Notes: a model not told the origin generated them from the letters alone. Counted from the stretch's first letter, positions 14,076 to 30,209 are shown. The stretch: DNA of 64,000 nucleotides from Centrapalus pauciflorus (GCA_020465985.1 JAANYP010004689.1:238501-302500), one strand, 5' to 3'. Numbers and translations are program-made.

Positions 14076-14174
14076 ATTTAAAAATAGCTAACAAACAACT
14101 AAAAAGTTCTGTTGTTAAACCACTTGTACATGTTCAAAATAAGAAAATAAACTAAAATGCAGTCTGAATTTGTA
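13531..14174. repeat. Convergent intergenic region with hairpins and (TA)n
   Basis: This is the spacer between the two convergent MULE genes. It holds two palindromic clusters (about 13684-13770 and 13818-13890) and a (TA)n run at 13985-14072. No ORF is credible. Transcripts of either gene that read through would be complementary here. Confidence 0.85.
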
Positions 14175-17100
14175 TCATTTGTTCATACGTTGAGCCTTGT
14201 TTTTGTTGGCTTCCTTCAACAACCGCATCCTCTCATTCTTAGGCCTCTTCTGCCATTCAACAGCTTCATTATGCATGTCCTCAGCATTCATATTGATGTC
14301 ATGAAGCAGAATTTTAGAAAGATAGCGGCGACGCAGATGGTCTAGCTGTGGCTTCTGTAACTTCATCTGAAGTTTGAAGCCACATAACCAGGTAGGGTCT
14401 CCCATATATGTTTCCAAATGCCGCATTGTAAATATACAGCAATCAACATGGTTCAAACAGGAACGCCATACCATCTCTAGTCTGAAAGGATCAATCATCT
14501 CGATCCTATCGGCTGATGGGTGAGAAACTTCACGCAAATATTGTACAAACATTGCTTGCTGCAAAAGAAAATTGTATGGAATATCAACATCATATCTACA
14601 TATACTGGTAAACTTTTATAAGGATATTATTTCTGAAATAAACAATGTGAATGGTCATTCTGCTAATGTGAATGACCATTCACATACACTATAAGGGCAT
14701 TCACATTGGATGAATCATATCAACAAGTCTACAATTAATATCAATAACATTAAATGTATGAATGATCTAGGCTTATTTCTGAAATTAGTCTTGTGAATGG
14801 TATGTTTAATGTATGTGAATGGTCATTCACATAAGATGAATGACCATTCACATTGATTGAATAATAAAAAGAGTAAGTGCAGTTATAAAATGATCATTTG
14901 TGACATACTGTATGTATTATGTTACTGATGATACTTACAATTTCAGCGGGCACAAGACCATATTTGTTTTCAAACGGAACATCCGTTGATTGATTATCGA
15001 TAACTTCAACAGTTGGGTGCCTCAAATCAAAACAAATACACCACATGTGTGAGTGTATGTTAATTGAGAAAAACACCTGCAAATACACAAAATAAAAAAC
15101 CATGAAATATTTAAATATTGACATCCACTTATTCATTAAATAATGACAACACAGCATTCTTACCAGATTAACATTCTTTAAATCCTTTGCATCTGGACGA
15201 TCAATGAAAGACTGCATCAAGCAGCTACGAAAATGCACATACCGATCCGCTCGATCAGGTATAAGAGAAAGATCGTATGAATAAGCCTAAAACACCACCA
15301 CAACAAAAATGAAAATAATTTTAACACGAACATGTAATAAAAGTAATACAAATTGAAAATTAACAAAACATAATCAGTTCATATTTGTAATCTCAGTTCA
15401 TCGTTGTAATCTTTTACTAACCAACGATCCAGCATGAACAAAAAAACGGCTTCGAGAAGAGGCATTCCTAAATTTCTCTTGATAATTCAGAATAGATATC
15501 CAACAATCCAATACATGAATTGATGCATATTCACCAGGTATCATTGTCTCAAAAACACTGCGAAGACCGAACAATGATCCATTGTTCCAAATAACATCAC
15601 TACAAATGTGAATGGTGATCAATAAGTTGTGACCGATGATAACACATAAAAGCTAAAATAATAAATGATTAAAAGTGAATCAAAACTAAAGGAACTCACT
15701 GTTCATCTCTAGTAAACGAAAAAATGTTGTCTACTACAGCTTCTTCCAAAGCAGACAACTTCACATTCATGTCTACAACACGATTCATAAAAGGAGACTT
15801 CAACGCGTCAGAAACCTTTTTAATCCTTTTCTCCTCCTGGATTGTCGGCTCAACCGCCACATCTTTTCCTTTCAGGTCAACAGCTTGGACCTCAACATTT
15901 CCAGCTTGACTTGTTTCCATATCATTCACCTGAATGTTTTCTGATACATACGTCTAAAACATAGAAAAAACATCATTATTTGAAATGTGTCATGTGAATG
16001 GTGAAATGACTAATGTGAATGGCCATTCACATTAGGTTAATTACCATTCACATTAGTTGAAATTGCATTCACATTAGTTAAATAACCATCCACAACTTAG
16101 TATAACTTAAGTGCATCACGTGAATGCTGAGTCTGATAATATGAATGTTGATTGTTGTGAAATATATGCATTAGTTGAAATATAGATCAATATTATCATT
16201 TTATGAGTTATGTGAATGGTCATTCTCTAATGCGAATGGCCATGCACATTAGTCATTTCACCATTCACATTACTAAAATAATATTTTCCAATTATACAAA
16301 ATGTCAATAATCCATTACAAACCTTTATCAGCTCAGATGGTGTTTCCTGCACAGATTCATCTTCTTTACTCTCACTAGCACCAACAGTTGGTTCACCTAC
16401 CAATACATTAACAAAACATAATTATTGTTGTTGATGCTATAACAAACCATAGCATAAGTAATAAACAAAATACCTTCATTAAAAGGAGATTTCTGAATCA
16501 TCTCCTCATCATTCACATTAACAGCAGATTTGTTAATCATCTCCTTATCATTCACATTAACAGGAGATTTCTCAATCATCTCCTCGTCATTCACATTATC
16601 ATCACCTTATTACAAAAACAAATACATCAAGATTGAACATGAATCTTGTTACATAATTTATAAAACATTAACTATGTACCAAGTACATCTCTCAAATCTG
16701 AAACAACACGCATAACATCCTCTTGACTCTGAACGTCTCTATCTTGAACATCTCTTTCTTCAACATCTCTTTCTTCAACATCTTTTTCTTGGTCTATAAA
16801 AAGTTTAAGAAATACAAATGTAAGAATATATAAAACAAACCTAATGTGGTTTTATATTAAATAATTTTGTAAAACATTAAATGAGTACCAAAAACATGGT
16901 CCTTAGGACAGAACAAAGTATCCCAACGCTTCTTAACATTTAACACCCTATCGTCAGAAGGGTACTCGAATAACAAGCTCATCATACGCTGCTCCAAAAT
17001 CGACTTTGTATCTTTAACCTTATCAAGATACCTTTCAATCTTGTCCACTTCATCCTGTAAATTCATTATTCACAAAATAAACATAAGCATGGTCTGTGGT

Positions 17101-19740
17101 CATTCACCTAATATGAATGTTAACCCATGTGAATGGTAAATGCTCTGTAATGTGAATGGCCATTCACATTGCTTAAATGACCATTCACAGCATAGTGAAT
17201 TGGTTACTACTTTAATACAGTTATGTCAGTGGTCATTCAGCTAAATTAAATGTTTCATAACTAATGTGAATGGTCATTAACCTAATGTGAATGGCCATTC
17301 ACATTAGATGAATGACCATTCACATTATCGGCTTTTAAAAAACACATGTAGTGTTAATGTTGTATGATAGCTGTACCTCCATTTTCTGAGTTTGTTCGAA
17401 GTTCTGGCTAAGACAACCTTGGGAGTGAAGGTTTTGAGTCAACTCTGGATTAAGTTGTTCATACACAAGCCTGTCATGTTCTTGAGTTGACAGCCAAACC
17501 TCTTGCATCTCCAACATACCAAAACCACCGTTGTTTAATTCAAAAATTTCGTGTTGGCGTAGCTCATCTGAATTCCACGTTCTAATGGCCGGTCGTGTAC
17601 GTATCATTGGTGGAATCTCACATGAAACAGCAGCGACGTATAATAACTGCATAAAATGTAAAAAAAATCATAATAATATTAAACAAACTTCGATAAGTAA
17701 TTCAAATATACTAATGAAATATTAAGAATTTTCACATACCACCAAAAAAGTCAAAGGACCTATAAAAAATAAACTTTTATTCGAGGGATCCCAATCATTT
17801 TTGCAAGTCTTAACAGCATCAAGAACAAAACCACACCAATCAAAATCTTTAACGACACAATCGTCTGTAATCGATGGTAGAAACCTCTGATTCACAGACC
17901 CAAACTTTGTACCCCCAACCATTGTCGACACAACCAAAACAAGAAAATCAATCCTAAACATAAAACTATCTTTCTTCATCTGTTGAATCTTCTCCGACAC
18001 ACTGCTCGGACGAATACTGCCACCAGGAAGATTGATGTGCTGCTTCCAACGTTTGGAAACACTATCATTGTATACCCTTTTCTGTTCATTGACCAAGGGG
18101 ATAGAACCCAAAGAAAAACCAAGGATATCATGAACCACTTCACGGGAAATTGGAATTTCCCCCCTCGACGTACGAATACAAAGAGCATCCGTATCTAAAT
18201 TATTAACAACCCAAAATGCAACAGCCGAAGGAATCTCGTCAATACGCAACCAAAGTAAGCTTGCAAAACCCATCTCCTTGATGGCGTCCTTTTGAACATC
18301 TTCCAAGGATTTAATTGCTAAAAACAACGGTTTAGGAGATGTCCTTGTACGTAATGATGGAGGTTCAATCTCGGTACCCGTCCTCCTCCGTTTCTTTTGT
18401 CGCTCTATGGCAGCACCTCGATCACTCGCTTCTGAGGTTTCAGATTCAGCTAATGAATGATCACCAGCCTCAACAAAATCATCTTTAACAAACTCTGACA
18501 ACCCAAAATCATCATCTTTCAACAAATCCGAATGACCTGCAATTGATACAATTCAAAATGAATAAAAAATAACAACTAGTGTGAATGATAAATCTAGTAA
18601 TCAACTAAATGTGTTTTTTACTTTCACATTGATGTGAAGCATCATGACTTGCATCATGACTTGAATCCTCATCTCTCATAGCTCCTGAAAGATATGTAAC
18701 AAATATCATCTTCTTGTAAAACATGTAAACAATGAAATGTATCATCTAAAAGGTCATAAATCTATAATGTGAATGGTCATTTAACCAATGTGAATGGCCA
18801 TTCACATTAGTCATTTCACCATTCACATCTAATGTGAATGACCATTCAACTAATGTGAATGCTAATTCATCTAATGTGAATGGCCATTTACATAACTCAT
18901 TTCTATTAATACTGATGTAAATTTGTTACTAATGTATATATATCATGTGAATGGTCATTTAACTAACTCAACAATCACCATTCACATTAGCATAATCACC
19001 ATTCACATGATGCATTTAAGTTCTAGTAAGTTGTGAATGACTACTCAACTAACATAAATGCAATCTCAACTAATGTGAATGGTCATTAACCTAATGTGAA
19101 TGACCATTCACATTAGTTGAATGACCATTCACATTAGTTGAATGACCATTCACATAACTCATTTCATTATAATAATGATGTAAATTTGTTACTAATTATA
19201 TATATCATGTGAATGGTCATTTAACTAACACAACAATCACCATTCACATTAGCAGAATCAACATTCACATGATGCATTTAAGTTCTAGTAAGTTATGAAT
19301 GGCTACTCATTAACCTAATGCGATTTTAACTAATGTGAATGGTCATTAACCTAATGTGAATGGCCATTCACATTAGGTTAATGACCATTCACATAACTCA
19401 TTTCAATAACATAAAGCTTCAATACGTTAAAATATCTTACCTGAAGAGTGATGAGAGCTCTCAGAGTTATGCGAGCTTTCCTCTTCGTCGCTTAAAGTGA
19501 TTTGAACAGGCGGTAAGTTAGGTCTGCTCCTTGGTCTTCCCGATAATCTCATTGAACGCCTGATGGTTCTATAATCTGTAACACAAACAAAAAAACAAAG
19601 CCAAATAAAAAAAACCCTAAGCCGTAAAACACTAAATGATAAACAAAAACCCTAAACAACACATTGGTTAATTCTTGAATGAAATGAAATCAAAAAACCA
19701 TACCTTCTTCACCCTTACTAAACTTCTTCTTTGGAGCCAT
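14175..19740 (-). CDS. Ulp1/C48 cysteine peptidase-like protein of MULE, 14 exons
   Basis: Exons on the minus strand: 19740-19704, 19575-19441, 18684-18622, 18536-17740, 17646-17377, 17054-16889, 16793-16680, 16605-16474, 16396-16323, 15953-15700, 15599-15422, 15286-15164, 15076-14939, 14558-14175. All introns are GT-AG, phases agree throughout, and the total is 2865 nt (954 aa plus stop) with no stop inside. The N terminus starts MAPKKK, followed by an AT-hook-like SGRPRSRP. Residues about 79-344 form a domain of the kind found before the peptidase in plant MULE-borne ULP genes. Acidic and repetitive linker exons follow. The C-terminal peptidase keeps a plausible triad: H791 (INIHSHMW), D808 (EVIDN) and C867 (NHVDCCIF). 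The usual Gly after the Cys is Cys, and the oxyanion Gln may be Arg859. It presumably removes a SUMO-like modifier, but activity is unproven. Confidence 0.85.
14645..14865. repeat. Palindromic clusters, Ulp1-like gene intron 13
   Basis: Two clusters (about 14645-14715 and 14790-14865) lie between exons 13 and 14. The second is less perfect, with the central unit reading ATGTGAATGGTCATTCACAT. Confidence 0.88.
15985..16275. repeat. Palindromic clusters, Ulp1-like gene intron 9
   Basis: Two clusters (about 15985-16095 and 16203-16275) sit in the intron between exons 9 and 10. Units read GTGAATGG followed by CCATTCAC or CCATGCAC, so some decay is present. Confidence 0.88.
16474..16605 (-). repeat. 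Coding triplication in Ulp1-like exon 8
   Basis: Exon 8 is three tandem copies of a 45-bp unit encoding VNDxEMIxKSPVN-like 15-residue repeats. The unit includes AATGTGAATGA, the half-motif of the intronic palindrome family, here read as NVND. The neighbouring exon 7 holds a second short tandem repeat (EERDV). Confidence 0.85.
17095..17335. repeat. Palindromic clusters, Ulp1-like gene intron 5
   Basis: Two clusters (about 17095-17195 and 17255-17335) lie between exons 5 and 6. The second has a perfect central GTGAATGGCCATTCAC. Confidence 0.9.
18764..19405. repeat. Largest palindromic array, Ulp1-like gene intron 2
   Basis: At least six clusters run head to tail in the 756-bp intron between exons 2 and 3. 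The blocks at 18930-19160 and 19190-19400 are near copies of each other (both contain TATATATCATGTGAATGG and GATGCATTTAAG), so this intron also grew by duplication of a repeat-bearing segment. Confidence 0.9.
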
Positions 19741-21200
<1,460 letters not shown>

Positions 21201-21331
21201 TATATATATATATATATATATGAGTTTTTATTTAATTAAACTCTAATATAATAATTATCTTTATTATTTAAACCTTTAATTATTCATATAATTATCTCCA
21301 TAATTACATAGGTAATTCTCTAAATAATAAT

Positions 21332-23312
<1,981 letters not shown>

Positions 23313-24197
23313 GTAATATTTGTCTATTATATATTATCTAATATTATATAAATGACTAGATAATTATTTATAATTATCTCTATTTATTTGTTTATAATTA
23401 TTCATCCAATTATCTAATAAATAAGTGATAATACTAATTCAAATAAATGCATCTTTTATTTAATATCCAATAATAATTATATAAAAGACTAGAGAAATAT
23501 TTAAGAGTAAAGGACATTTTTGGTCCTTGTGGTTTGATGGTTTACCCGGATTCAGTCCTTTAACCATAATAAGGTCAAATTTCATCCCTATTTTGCTAAT
23601 TTTGTGCCCTTTTAGTCCCTCGTCCGTTAAACTTAATGACACAACCGTTAAATTTGTAAGAATGACATTTTTACCCTTTTCATGACGCTTTTAGTCCCTA
23701 TGGTTTTATTATTTACCCATTTATAGTCCAACATTTATTTTATTTTATTTTATCTTTATAATTATATTATTTATAGATTTACTTAATTTATTATAAACAC
23801 ACTTATTTTATTTATAAATATACTTATATTTTAATATTTTATTTACATTTACTATTGTTCGTATTTTATTTTAAAATTTAACTTTTATTTTAATTTAAAT
23901 ATATATTTCTTTACTAATTTATTTAAAGTTCATCTTCTTTATTAATTTTAATTTTTATAATATTATTGTTGACATTTATGTATGTAATTTTGTTAGTTGT
24001 GTTTAAGTAAATATAATAGCGTCGATATTTTTCCTTTCCAAAGTCACTATTTCTTCAAGTATCTTCCAACCTAATCAATTATCAACACATAAATTATATT
24101 ATATGTGTTGGATATATATATATATATATGTGTGTAATTATTTATATAATATAATAATACATATAATTTATTATGTATATTATATAATTTATGTCTT

Positions 24198-24199
<2 letters not shown>

Positions 24200-24287
<88 letters not shown>
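24200..24287. repeat. (TA)n array
   Basis: This is a pure (TA)n run. The DNA just before it (24165-24200, containing ATATAATTTATGTCTTGG) reappears before the (TA)n at 63738. Confidence 0.95.
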
Positions 24288-24290
<3 letters not shown>

Positions 24291-24634
24291 CGAGTGAGTA
24301 CTACCTACTACACAGCGCACCCGAAGATATCACTCGTAAAATTATTTTTTTGAAATTTTTTTTCACAAACATGTTTTAATTAACATTACACAGATAATAT
24401 GTGAATTTCACGCAAATTCGAACACTCTAAGTGCATGAAATCACGCACCACATATATGCAAAATTATGTAAGTGTGCGCTCACATCATTTTTTAGGAGCT
24501 AGAATATGTGAAGGTATGTGAAATTTACATATAATCTTCATAATGTTAATTAAAACATGTTTATGTAATAATAAATTTTAAAAAAAAGGTGGTAGCTTCT
24601 GGTGCGCTGTATAAGTAGTGGTACTCCCTCGAAC
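24288..24634. mobile_element. MITE nested in foldback spacer
   Basis: The ends read GTTCGAGTGAGTACTACCTA and, inward from the right, GTTCGAGGGAGTACCACTAC, continuing as imperfect inverted repeats for about 48 bp. (TA)n precedes it (24200-24287), and (TA)n plus (TG)n follow (24642-24737). It is 347 bp long with no ORF. Confidence 0.8.
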
Positions 24635-24637
24635 CAT

Positions 24638-24738
<101 letters not shown>

Positions 24739-25389
24739 TTTCAAGTATCTTCCAATGTCATTATTTTTCAAGTATATTCACATATGTATATAATTTATGT
24801 GTCGATAATTGATTAGGTTGGAAGATATTTGAAGAAATAGTGACTTTGGAGAAGAAAAATATCGACGATATTATATCTACTTAAACACAACTAACAAAAT
24901 TACATATATAAATGTCAACAATAATATTATAAAAATTAAAATTAATAAAGAAGATGAACTTTAAATAAATTAGTAAAGAAATATATATTTAAATTAAAAT
25001 AAAAGTTAAATTTTAAAATAAAATACGAACAATAGTAAATGTAAATAAAATATGAAAATATAAGTATGTTTATAAATAAAATAAGTGTGTTTATAATAAA
25101 TTAAGTAAATCTATAAATAATATAATTATAAAGATAAAATAAAATAAATGTTGGACTATAAATGGGTAAATAATAAAACCATAGGGACTAAAAGCGTCTC
25201 AATGAAAATGGTAAAAATGTCATTCTTACAAATTTAACGGTTGTGTCGTTAAGTTTAACGGACGAGGGACTAAAAGGGCACAAAATTAGCAAAATAGGGA
25301 TGAAATTTGACCTTATTATGGTTAAAGGACTGAATCCGGGTAAACCATCAAACCACAAGGACCAAAAATGTCCTTTACTCATTATTTAA

Positions 25390-26327
25390 TTATCGTCCAA
25401 TGACAATTTTAATCACTACAATATCTAATATTGCATTTTTAGTCCTCGTACTTGAGATATAATTAATCATCCATTAACTTAATCTCAATGATCATTTTGT
25501 GCCAGAAACGATATTCAATATTATTTATTAAATAGTTCGATTGCATCTGCTCAGTTGTGCTCATCGGTGTGACCATCAAGTGTTTTATGAATTCAGCCAT
25601 GATGCAGTAATGATGTCATCTTTACACACCATACACAAACATACTTCCACTTGTGTAAGACGACATACTATTCTGCAGCATGCGCCTAAAGGAGGTCATG
25701 GCTAGACACTTTAGGCAACCAAGGTCATAAAAGCTCTTACTCCCATTCTGGCATTCTTGTTGAAACGACCTTCCAAAAAGAAATTTAGGTTATATCCCAT
25801 GCATCGCGATATTTCAATGTGAAAGCTAGGCATGAATTAAATCAACTGTAGTAAACATGATTATGTTTCTCGACTCCCTGATCTCATACTGAACTGTAAC
25901 AGATACAGTAGAACACATCGGTTGTGTCTGAGCATGACCATGCATTTCTTTCAATATCGATCACCGAGGGGCCCAAAAATATCTCTTCTTAGTTAAAAGA
26001 AGGTGAAAATTTAATCTTGACTATCTAGGCCTCCATCACGGCTCCCACTAAATCTGAATTCGAACCGTTATGATCACCCAGTTACGGATGACGTTAGGTT
26101 AGGCCTAACGTATAGTGGCACCCGCACTGAGGTACAAAGACATTTCAGGTACTACAGATTACCTTTTTGAGACGACTCATGACCATGATCTACAAAATGG
26201 TCTCAAACGATGGGTTTGTCAGTATTTGTTCTCAACAATACCTGTGAATTTGGTTCAACCTTTGTCATATTCATCACCCATGAAACTTTTGTAAAACACT
26301 ATTTGTTGTAGAGTTTTGCTACGCGTG

Positions 26328-26330
<3 letters not shown>
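25390..26330. other. Unassigned non-coding DNA, possibly LTR-derived
   Basis: I see no ORF, tandem repeat or inverted ends in these 940 bp. Base composition is less AT-rich than the neighbouring elements, as in LTRs. No second copy is in the window. Confidence 0.3.

Positions 26331-26410
<80 letters not shown>
26331..26410. repeat. (TA)n array, left half of copia target
   Basis: This (TA)n run is split from its right half (40668-40736) by the 14.3-kb copia element. Confidence 0.95.
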
Positions 26411-26414
<4 letters not shown>

Positions 26415-26757
26415 ATGTTGTAAACCCGTATATATTCAGCACCTCAATGATATTCTCATCAAACACATGAAGAAACAAGCTCAATAAATGTGTTGTGATA
26501 AAGAAGAAGACAATATGAATATGAGAGAACTTCAACAGTGGCGGCTGAATTGAATATTCAAAATGGTCAACCGTGTGTTTCATAAAGTAACCCTAGGAGC
26601 CTTTTATAGGCTCCTTTAATTAACTTACAAGACTTGGCAACTTTGGCCCCTACACTATTAATTAAACATAAAATACATAGAAATAAAATACTAGACAAAT
26701 TACAATGATAATAAATATTACAAAACAACTCCTAAGATCGAAATAATAAATCTAACA
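26411..26757 (-). repeat. 3' LTR of copia element
   Basis: This LTR is 347 bp. Its minus-strand TATA box sits in a perfect short palindrome GGAGCC-TATAAAA-GGCTCC (26596-26614). Confidence 0.97.
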
Positions 26758-26770
26758 ATCTCCCCCTTTT
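26758..26770 (-). other. Polypurine tract of copia element
   Basis: On the minus strand this reads AAAAGGGGGAGAT, directly before the 3' LTR. Confidence 0.85.
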
Positions 26771-26773
26771 CGA

Positions 26774-29700
26774 TCACTTAGGAGGTCCTGGAACTCGGGC
26801 ATGGTCGGTAGATTCTCGAAGACCAAGTATGACGTCGAAGCGTCTGGTTACTTGTCTTGTATGTAGCCGCTCGTTCAGGTAGTCTATGCCGCTGAGTGTA
26901 TCTTGTATTTCCTTTGGTGAGCATCTCTGTTCAGGATCTGGTTGAGCATCATAATCTTGTACTTTCTTTGTAAGAGCAGCTCGAACCAGTCTAAGTGTAC
27001 CATCGGAATAGCAAGGAAGATCCTCAAAGCGCATATACCTTTTGTAGCCCTTGTAGTTCACAAAAATGACACCCGGATCTCCTGAAAGTATAACTCTGTA
27101 GGCCGGGTGGTGGGCTAGGAGAAAGCTGTCTTGTTCCGGTGCACGTAGTCCTACCTTAACCATAGCACTTTCGATCGCCATCTGAAAATCTCTTAAGCAC
27201 ATTATGATCGATCGGCGGTTCATGCTTCGTACTAGGGCTCCTACGGCAGTCATGTGCGTTAGACGTTTCCTGATGCGATTTTTCAGATTATTGTGTAGGA
27301 ACTCAACGTCATCCGCACTTATGAAGTCAAGGTCATACTCAAAGATGTCATCTCCCGTACCATCTTCTCTTTCCACTTGATAGGAGGGGTAGAAGACTTT
27401 GGCTCTTTTGCACATAGTGATAGACTTGAGCTTTTTGATCTTTGACTTTGATACCTTAGACCTTTGTTCCCGGAGCATCAATTGGTAGTATTCAGCCTGT
27501 TCAGCTTTGGATACATTCGTAAGTTCCATGAGTAGGCGTCTGCTGAAGACTCCAGGCTTCTTTCTGAAAACCATCTTGAACCTTTCTTCAAGATATGGAT
27601 TTTGAAACCTCTCCGGGGGAAAGTTCTATAGAAATTCTTTTAGACCTTGAACGGGGGGTTCTTCGATTTCAGATCTTTTGACTTCAAGAAGCTTTATAAT
27701 TGTCCCCCGCCGTTCTTGTCGCATTTGGTCTTTTTCTTCCTGCAGCAGTGTATGAACTTTTCCTTTAGTGTAGTGGTCTACCCAGAATAAATCGTCTTTT
27801 CTGTACACGCCAGGACCCTCCGGAGTCTCATCGAAGCAATCAACCCTTTTAGTTGGGGAGGGACCTGAACGTTGGGTTTGTTGGACTGGTGGAGGGCTTG
27901 GGGATCTTGGAGGGCTGACTGTAATGTGGGATTCTTTTAGTGATAGGGGAGCTTGGATATGAAAGTATATCTTCCTGATGGGCTCTGGGTGGTGAATTCA
28001 GGAAATCGAAAGAAGAGGATGAGGATTTTTGGTTGGAGAATCAGGCTCAGGCTTAGGAGTTAAAAGGGGTTGGGTGTCCTCGGTATCAGAATCTGAATCA
28101 GAAACTAAGATGATTTCAACCTTCTCGTGTGGCTCCTCAAATTCTACCATGGCTGTCATCGGATCCAGTGGAGCTGGACCCTCGACCATGGGCTCGTCTT
28201 CTATTAGCATGTACTCCTGAGCCTCCTGAGACTTTTCCCCCGACCCCTGAAATTCAGACCCCTCGGCGGTCTCTGCTCCCCCTATACCCAGCATGGGCTC
28301 CTCAAATTGGACTTTTCTGCGCTTCTCCCCCTCATGACGATCAGGGTCGTCCTGGTCGTCATGTTTTCTTTTAGGGGCTTCGGCCTGAGTACGGCACTGA
28401 AGATCTATAACCGCCGACTCAAGGCGATCCATCCTTGAATTGAGCTGCTCTTGGACTTGAAGAATTAGACGATTGAGAGCATCGATCTTGTCCGAGAGCT
28501 CAGCTATTTGAAGTTGGACTGAATGGGAACCTGGTGAGGGGCCGGCTTCGGAGGCGACACCCTTACCCTTTATAAGAGAAAGAAGGGCGGTGTGACGCTC
28601 CTCGGCTGCCTCCCTTTGGGCGTCCAGGTCAGCCCGAGTGATAACTCCGGCAGCACGTAATGCTGCCGTTAGCATCTCCAAATTGATGGGGAGATGGCCG
28701 GAAGTGGACGGCGTTGATTGAGCCAATTCCGGTCTTCCTTCCGTCATCTCTGGCTCCACTACGGGATGCTCAGATCCGGAAGTTTGTGGAGCTGCCACGG
28801 AGGCAGCTCTTGGGGATGCCACAAAGGCATCGTGCACGGTGTGTATATGTGGGGATGGAATCATGGGCGAAGGAAGGTCGGTCACGTGGGGAGGAGTGTG
28901 ACCTCTTTCAACACCGCCACTCTCCGAATGAGAGGGCGATGGAGTGTGTGGAAGATCCCCGTGGAATGAAGTGGTTTCCCTTTGAGGGGAAACCAAGTGG
29001 ATGGTTGGGGTTGTTGCGACCGCTGGACTAACGGTCTTTTGAATGGGAGTCCGGCTGATATGGCTAGGTTCACCCTCAGACTGATTATCCCTCGCTCTTA
29101 CGGCAGAGACGGTTCTTTCAGAATCCGCCGTCTCTGCCAGCTCGCCTACAGCTCCCTCCCTTACACTCTCAGCCTCCCTCTCACCAAAACCCATTGATTG
29201 TTGTACATCCATCCTTTCTCCCTCATTCTCACTCTCTTGTTGCTCACCTTCGGACTGGTTAGTCTCAGTCGATTCAGACTGAGACTCATCCGGATAATAC
29301 TCTCTCATATATTCCCTTACCCGCTCAGTACCCCTGGACCTTGTTAGAGTAGATAACGGAATTTTCATCACCTGTACCGTCGGGGCCCCCTTAGGCAAAG
29401 TTAACTTTTGGATAGCGACGGTGGGGTAGACATCAGCCTCCGGACGCTCATGAATGTCTTCGTCCTGATCCATTGCGCATTGGATGATGAGCTGAAGGAA
29501 CCTTTGATAAGGAACATACTTGCGACCCTTCTTTGTGCTTCTTTCGATGTGGACTCGTCTTAATTCTTCGAAGATGAACGCAGCATAATCAACGTGTCGG
29601 TCAAAGGCAAAGCCGGTGAACATGGCTAATACCTGAGCCGACGCCGAGTCGTGACCGGAATGCTTGGCTGTGAGGCACTTGTTTAGCACATCGAAGAGAA

Positions 29701-30205
29701 TCCTCCAGTGGGACTGAAGGTTTTTGGTGCGGAAGTCGGATGGTTTGGTAAGGGGGCCGTCATACCCTAGAGATTGTATCTCAGAGAGGGCCTCAGATAC
29801 GGATGGGTTTGGGTGGAATGAGTCAACGGAGGGAAGATAGTCTTGTATGGGAAGACGAAGAATGTGACGGATGGCTGCGGTTGTGATTTTGACTGGAACG
29901 CAGTCAATGGTGGAGGTGAAGTGAGGTTCGGGGTCGGTTATGAATTGGAGCCTGTTCCAGAATTGTTGGAGGTAAATCTGGGGAACGGCTATGGCAGTTG
30001 AAAGGGCGTAATATATGGGATGGCGGGTGAGGATGTCGAAGGCAAGGGTTTGGGATTCTTTTGGGAGGATGGAGACGTCGAGTTACCAGTTATGGGGGAT
30101 AAACTCGACAAACTCGGCGCTTGGCAGAATGGCTTCCTCGGGTAGCTGAGCATTATTATTAGGGATAGGAGGATGAGGAACGGTAAGAACGATTGCTGGA
30201 TCCAT
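26774..30205 (-). pseudogene. Env-position accessory ORF of copia element, three stops
   Basis: One minus-strand frame of 1144 codons runs from ATG at 30205 to the stop at 26774. It is interrupted only by TAA at 30083-30085, TGA at 27998-28000 and TAG at 27626-27628. The N-terminal ~250 residues form a globular domain (AFDILTRHPIYYALSTA, DYAAFIFEEL). A long acidic Ser/Pro/Glu-rich linker follows, then a coiled-coil-like stretch (SDKIDALNRLILQVQEQL) and a basic C-terminal domain (FKMVFRKKPG, MCLRDFQMAIESAMVKVGL). I see no signal peptide or transmembrane segment, so it is env-like by position only. I recall very similar hypothetical proteins in large numbers from Asteraceae. A degraded relative lies at 1-1603 plus 6174-7452. 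Confidence 0.82.
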
Positions 30206-30209
30206 TATC

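Noticed and set aside
9765..19405. CRISPR-like array of regularly spaced palindromes
   Set aside because: Spacers are not unique sequences of constant length, the clusters are interrupted by exons with plant splice sites, and the context is a eukaryotic transposon.
28029..29197. Plus-strand frames inside the accessory ORF
   Set aside because: They are antisense to a well-supported minus-strand frame with a homologous copy at 6174-7452. Composition mirrors the Ser/Pro/Glu linker.
26774..30205. Viral-type envelope protein
   Set aside because: The position is env-like, but I see no signal peptide, transmembrane segment or glycoprotein-like Cys pattern. The protein looks soluble and partly disordered.
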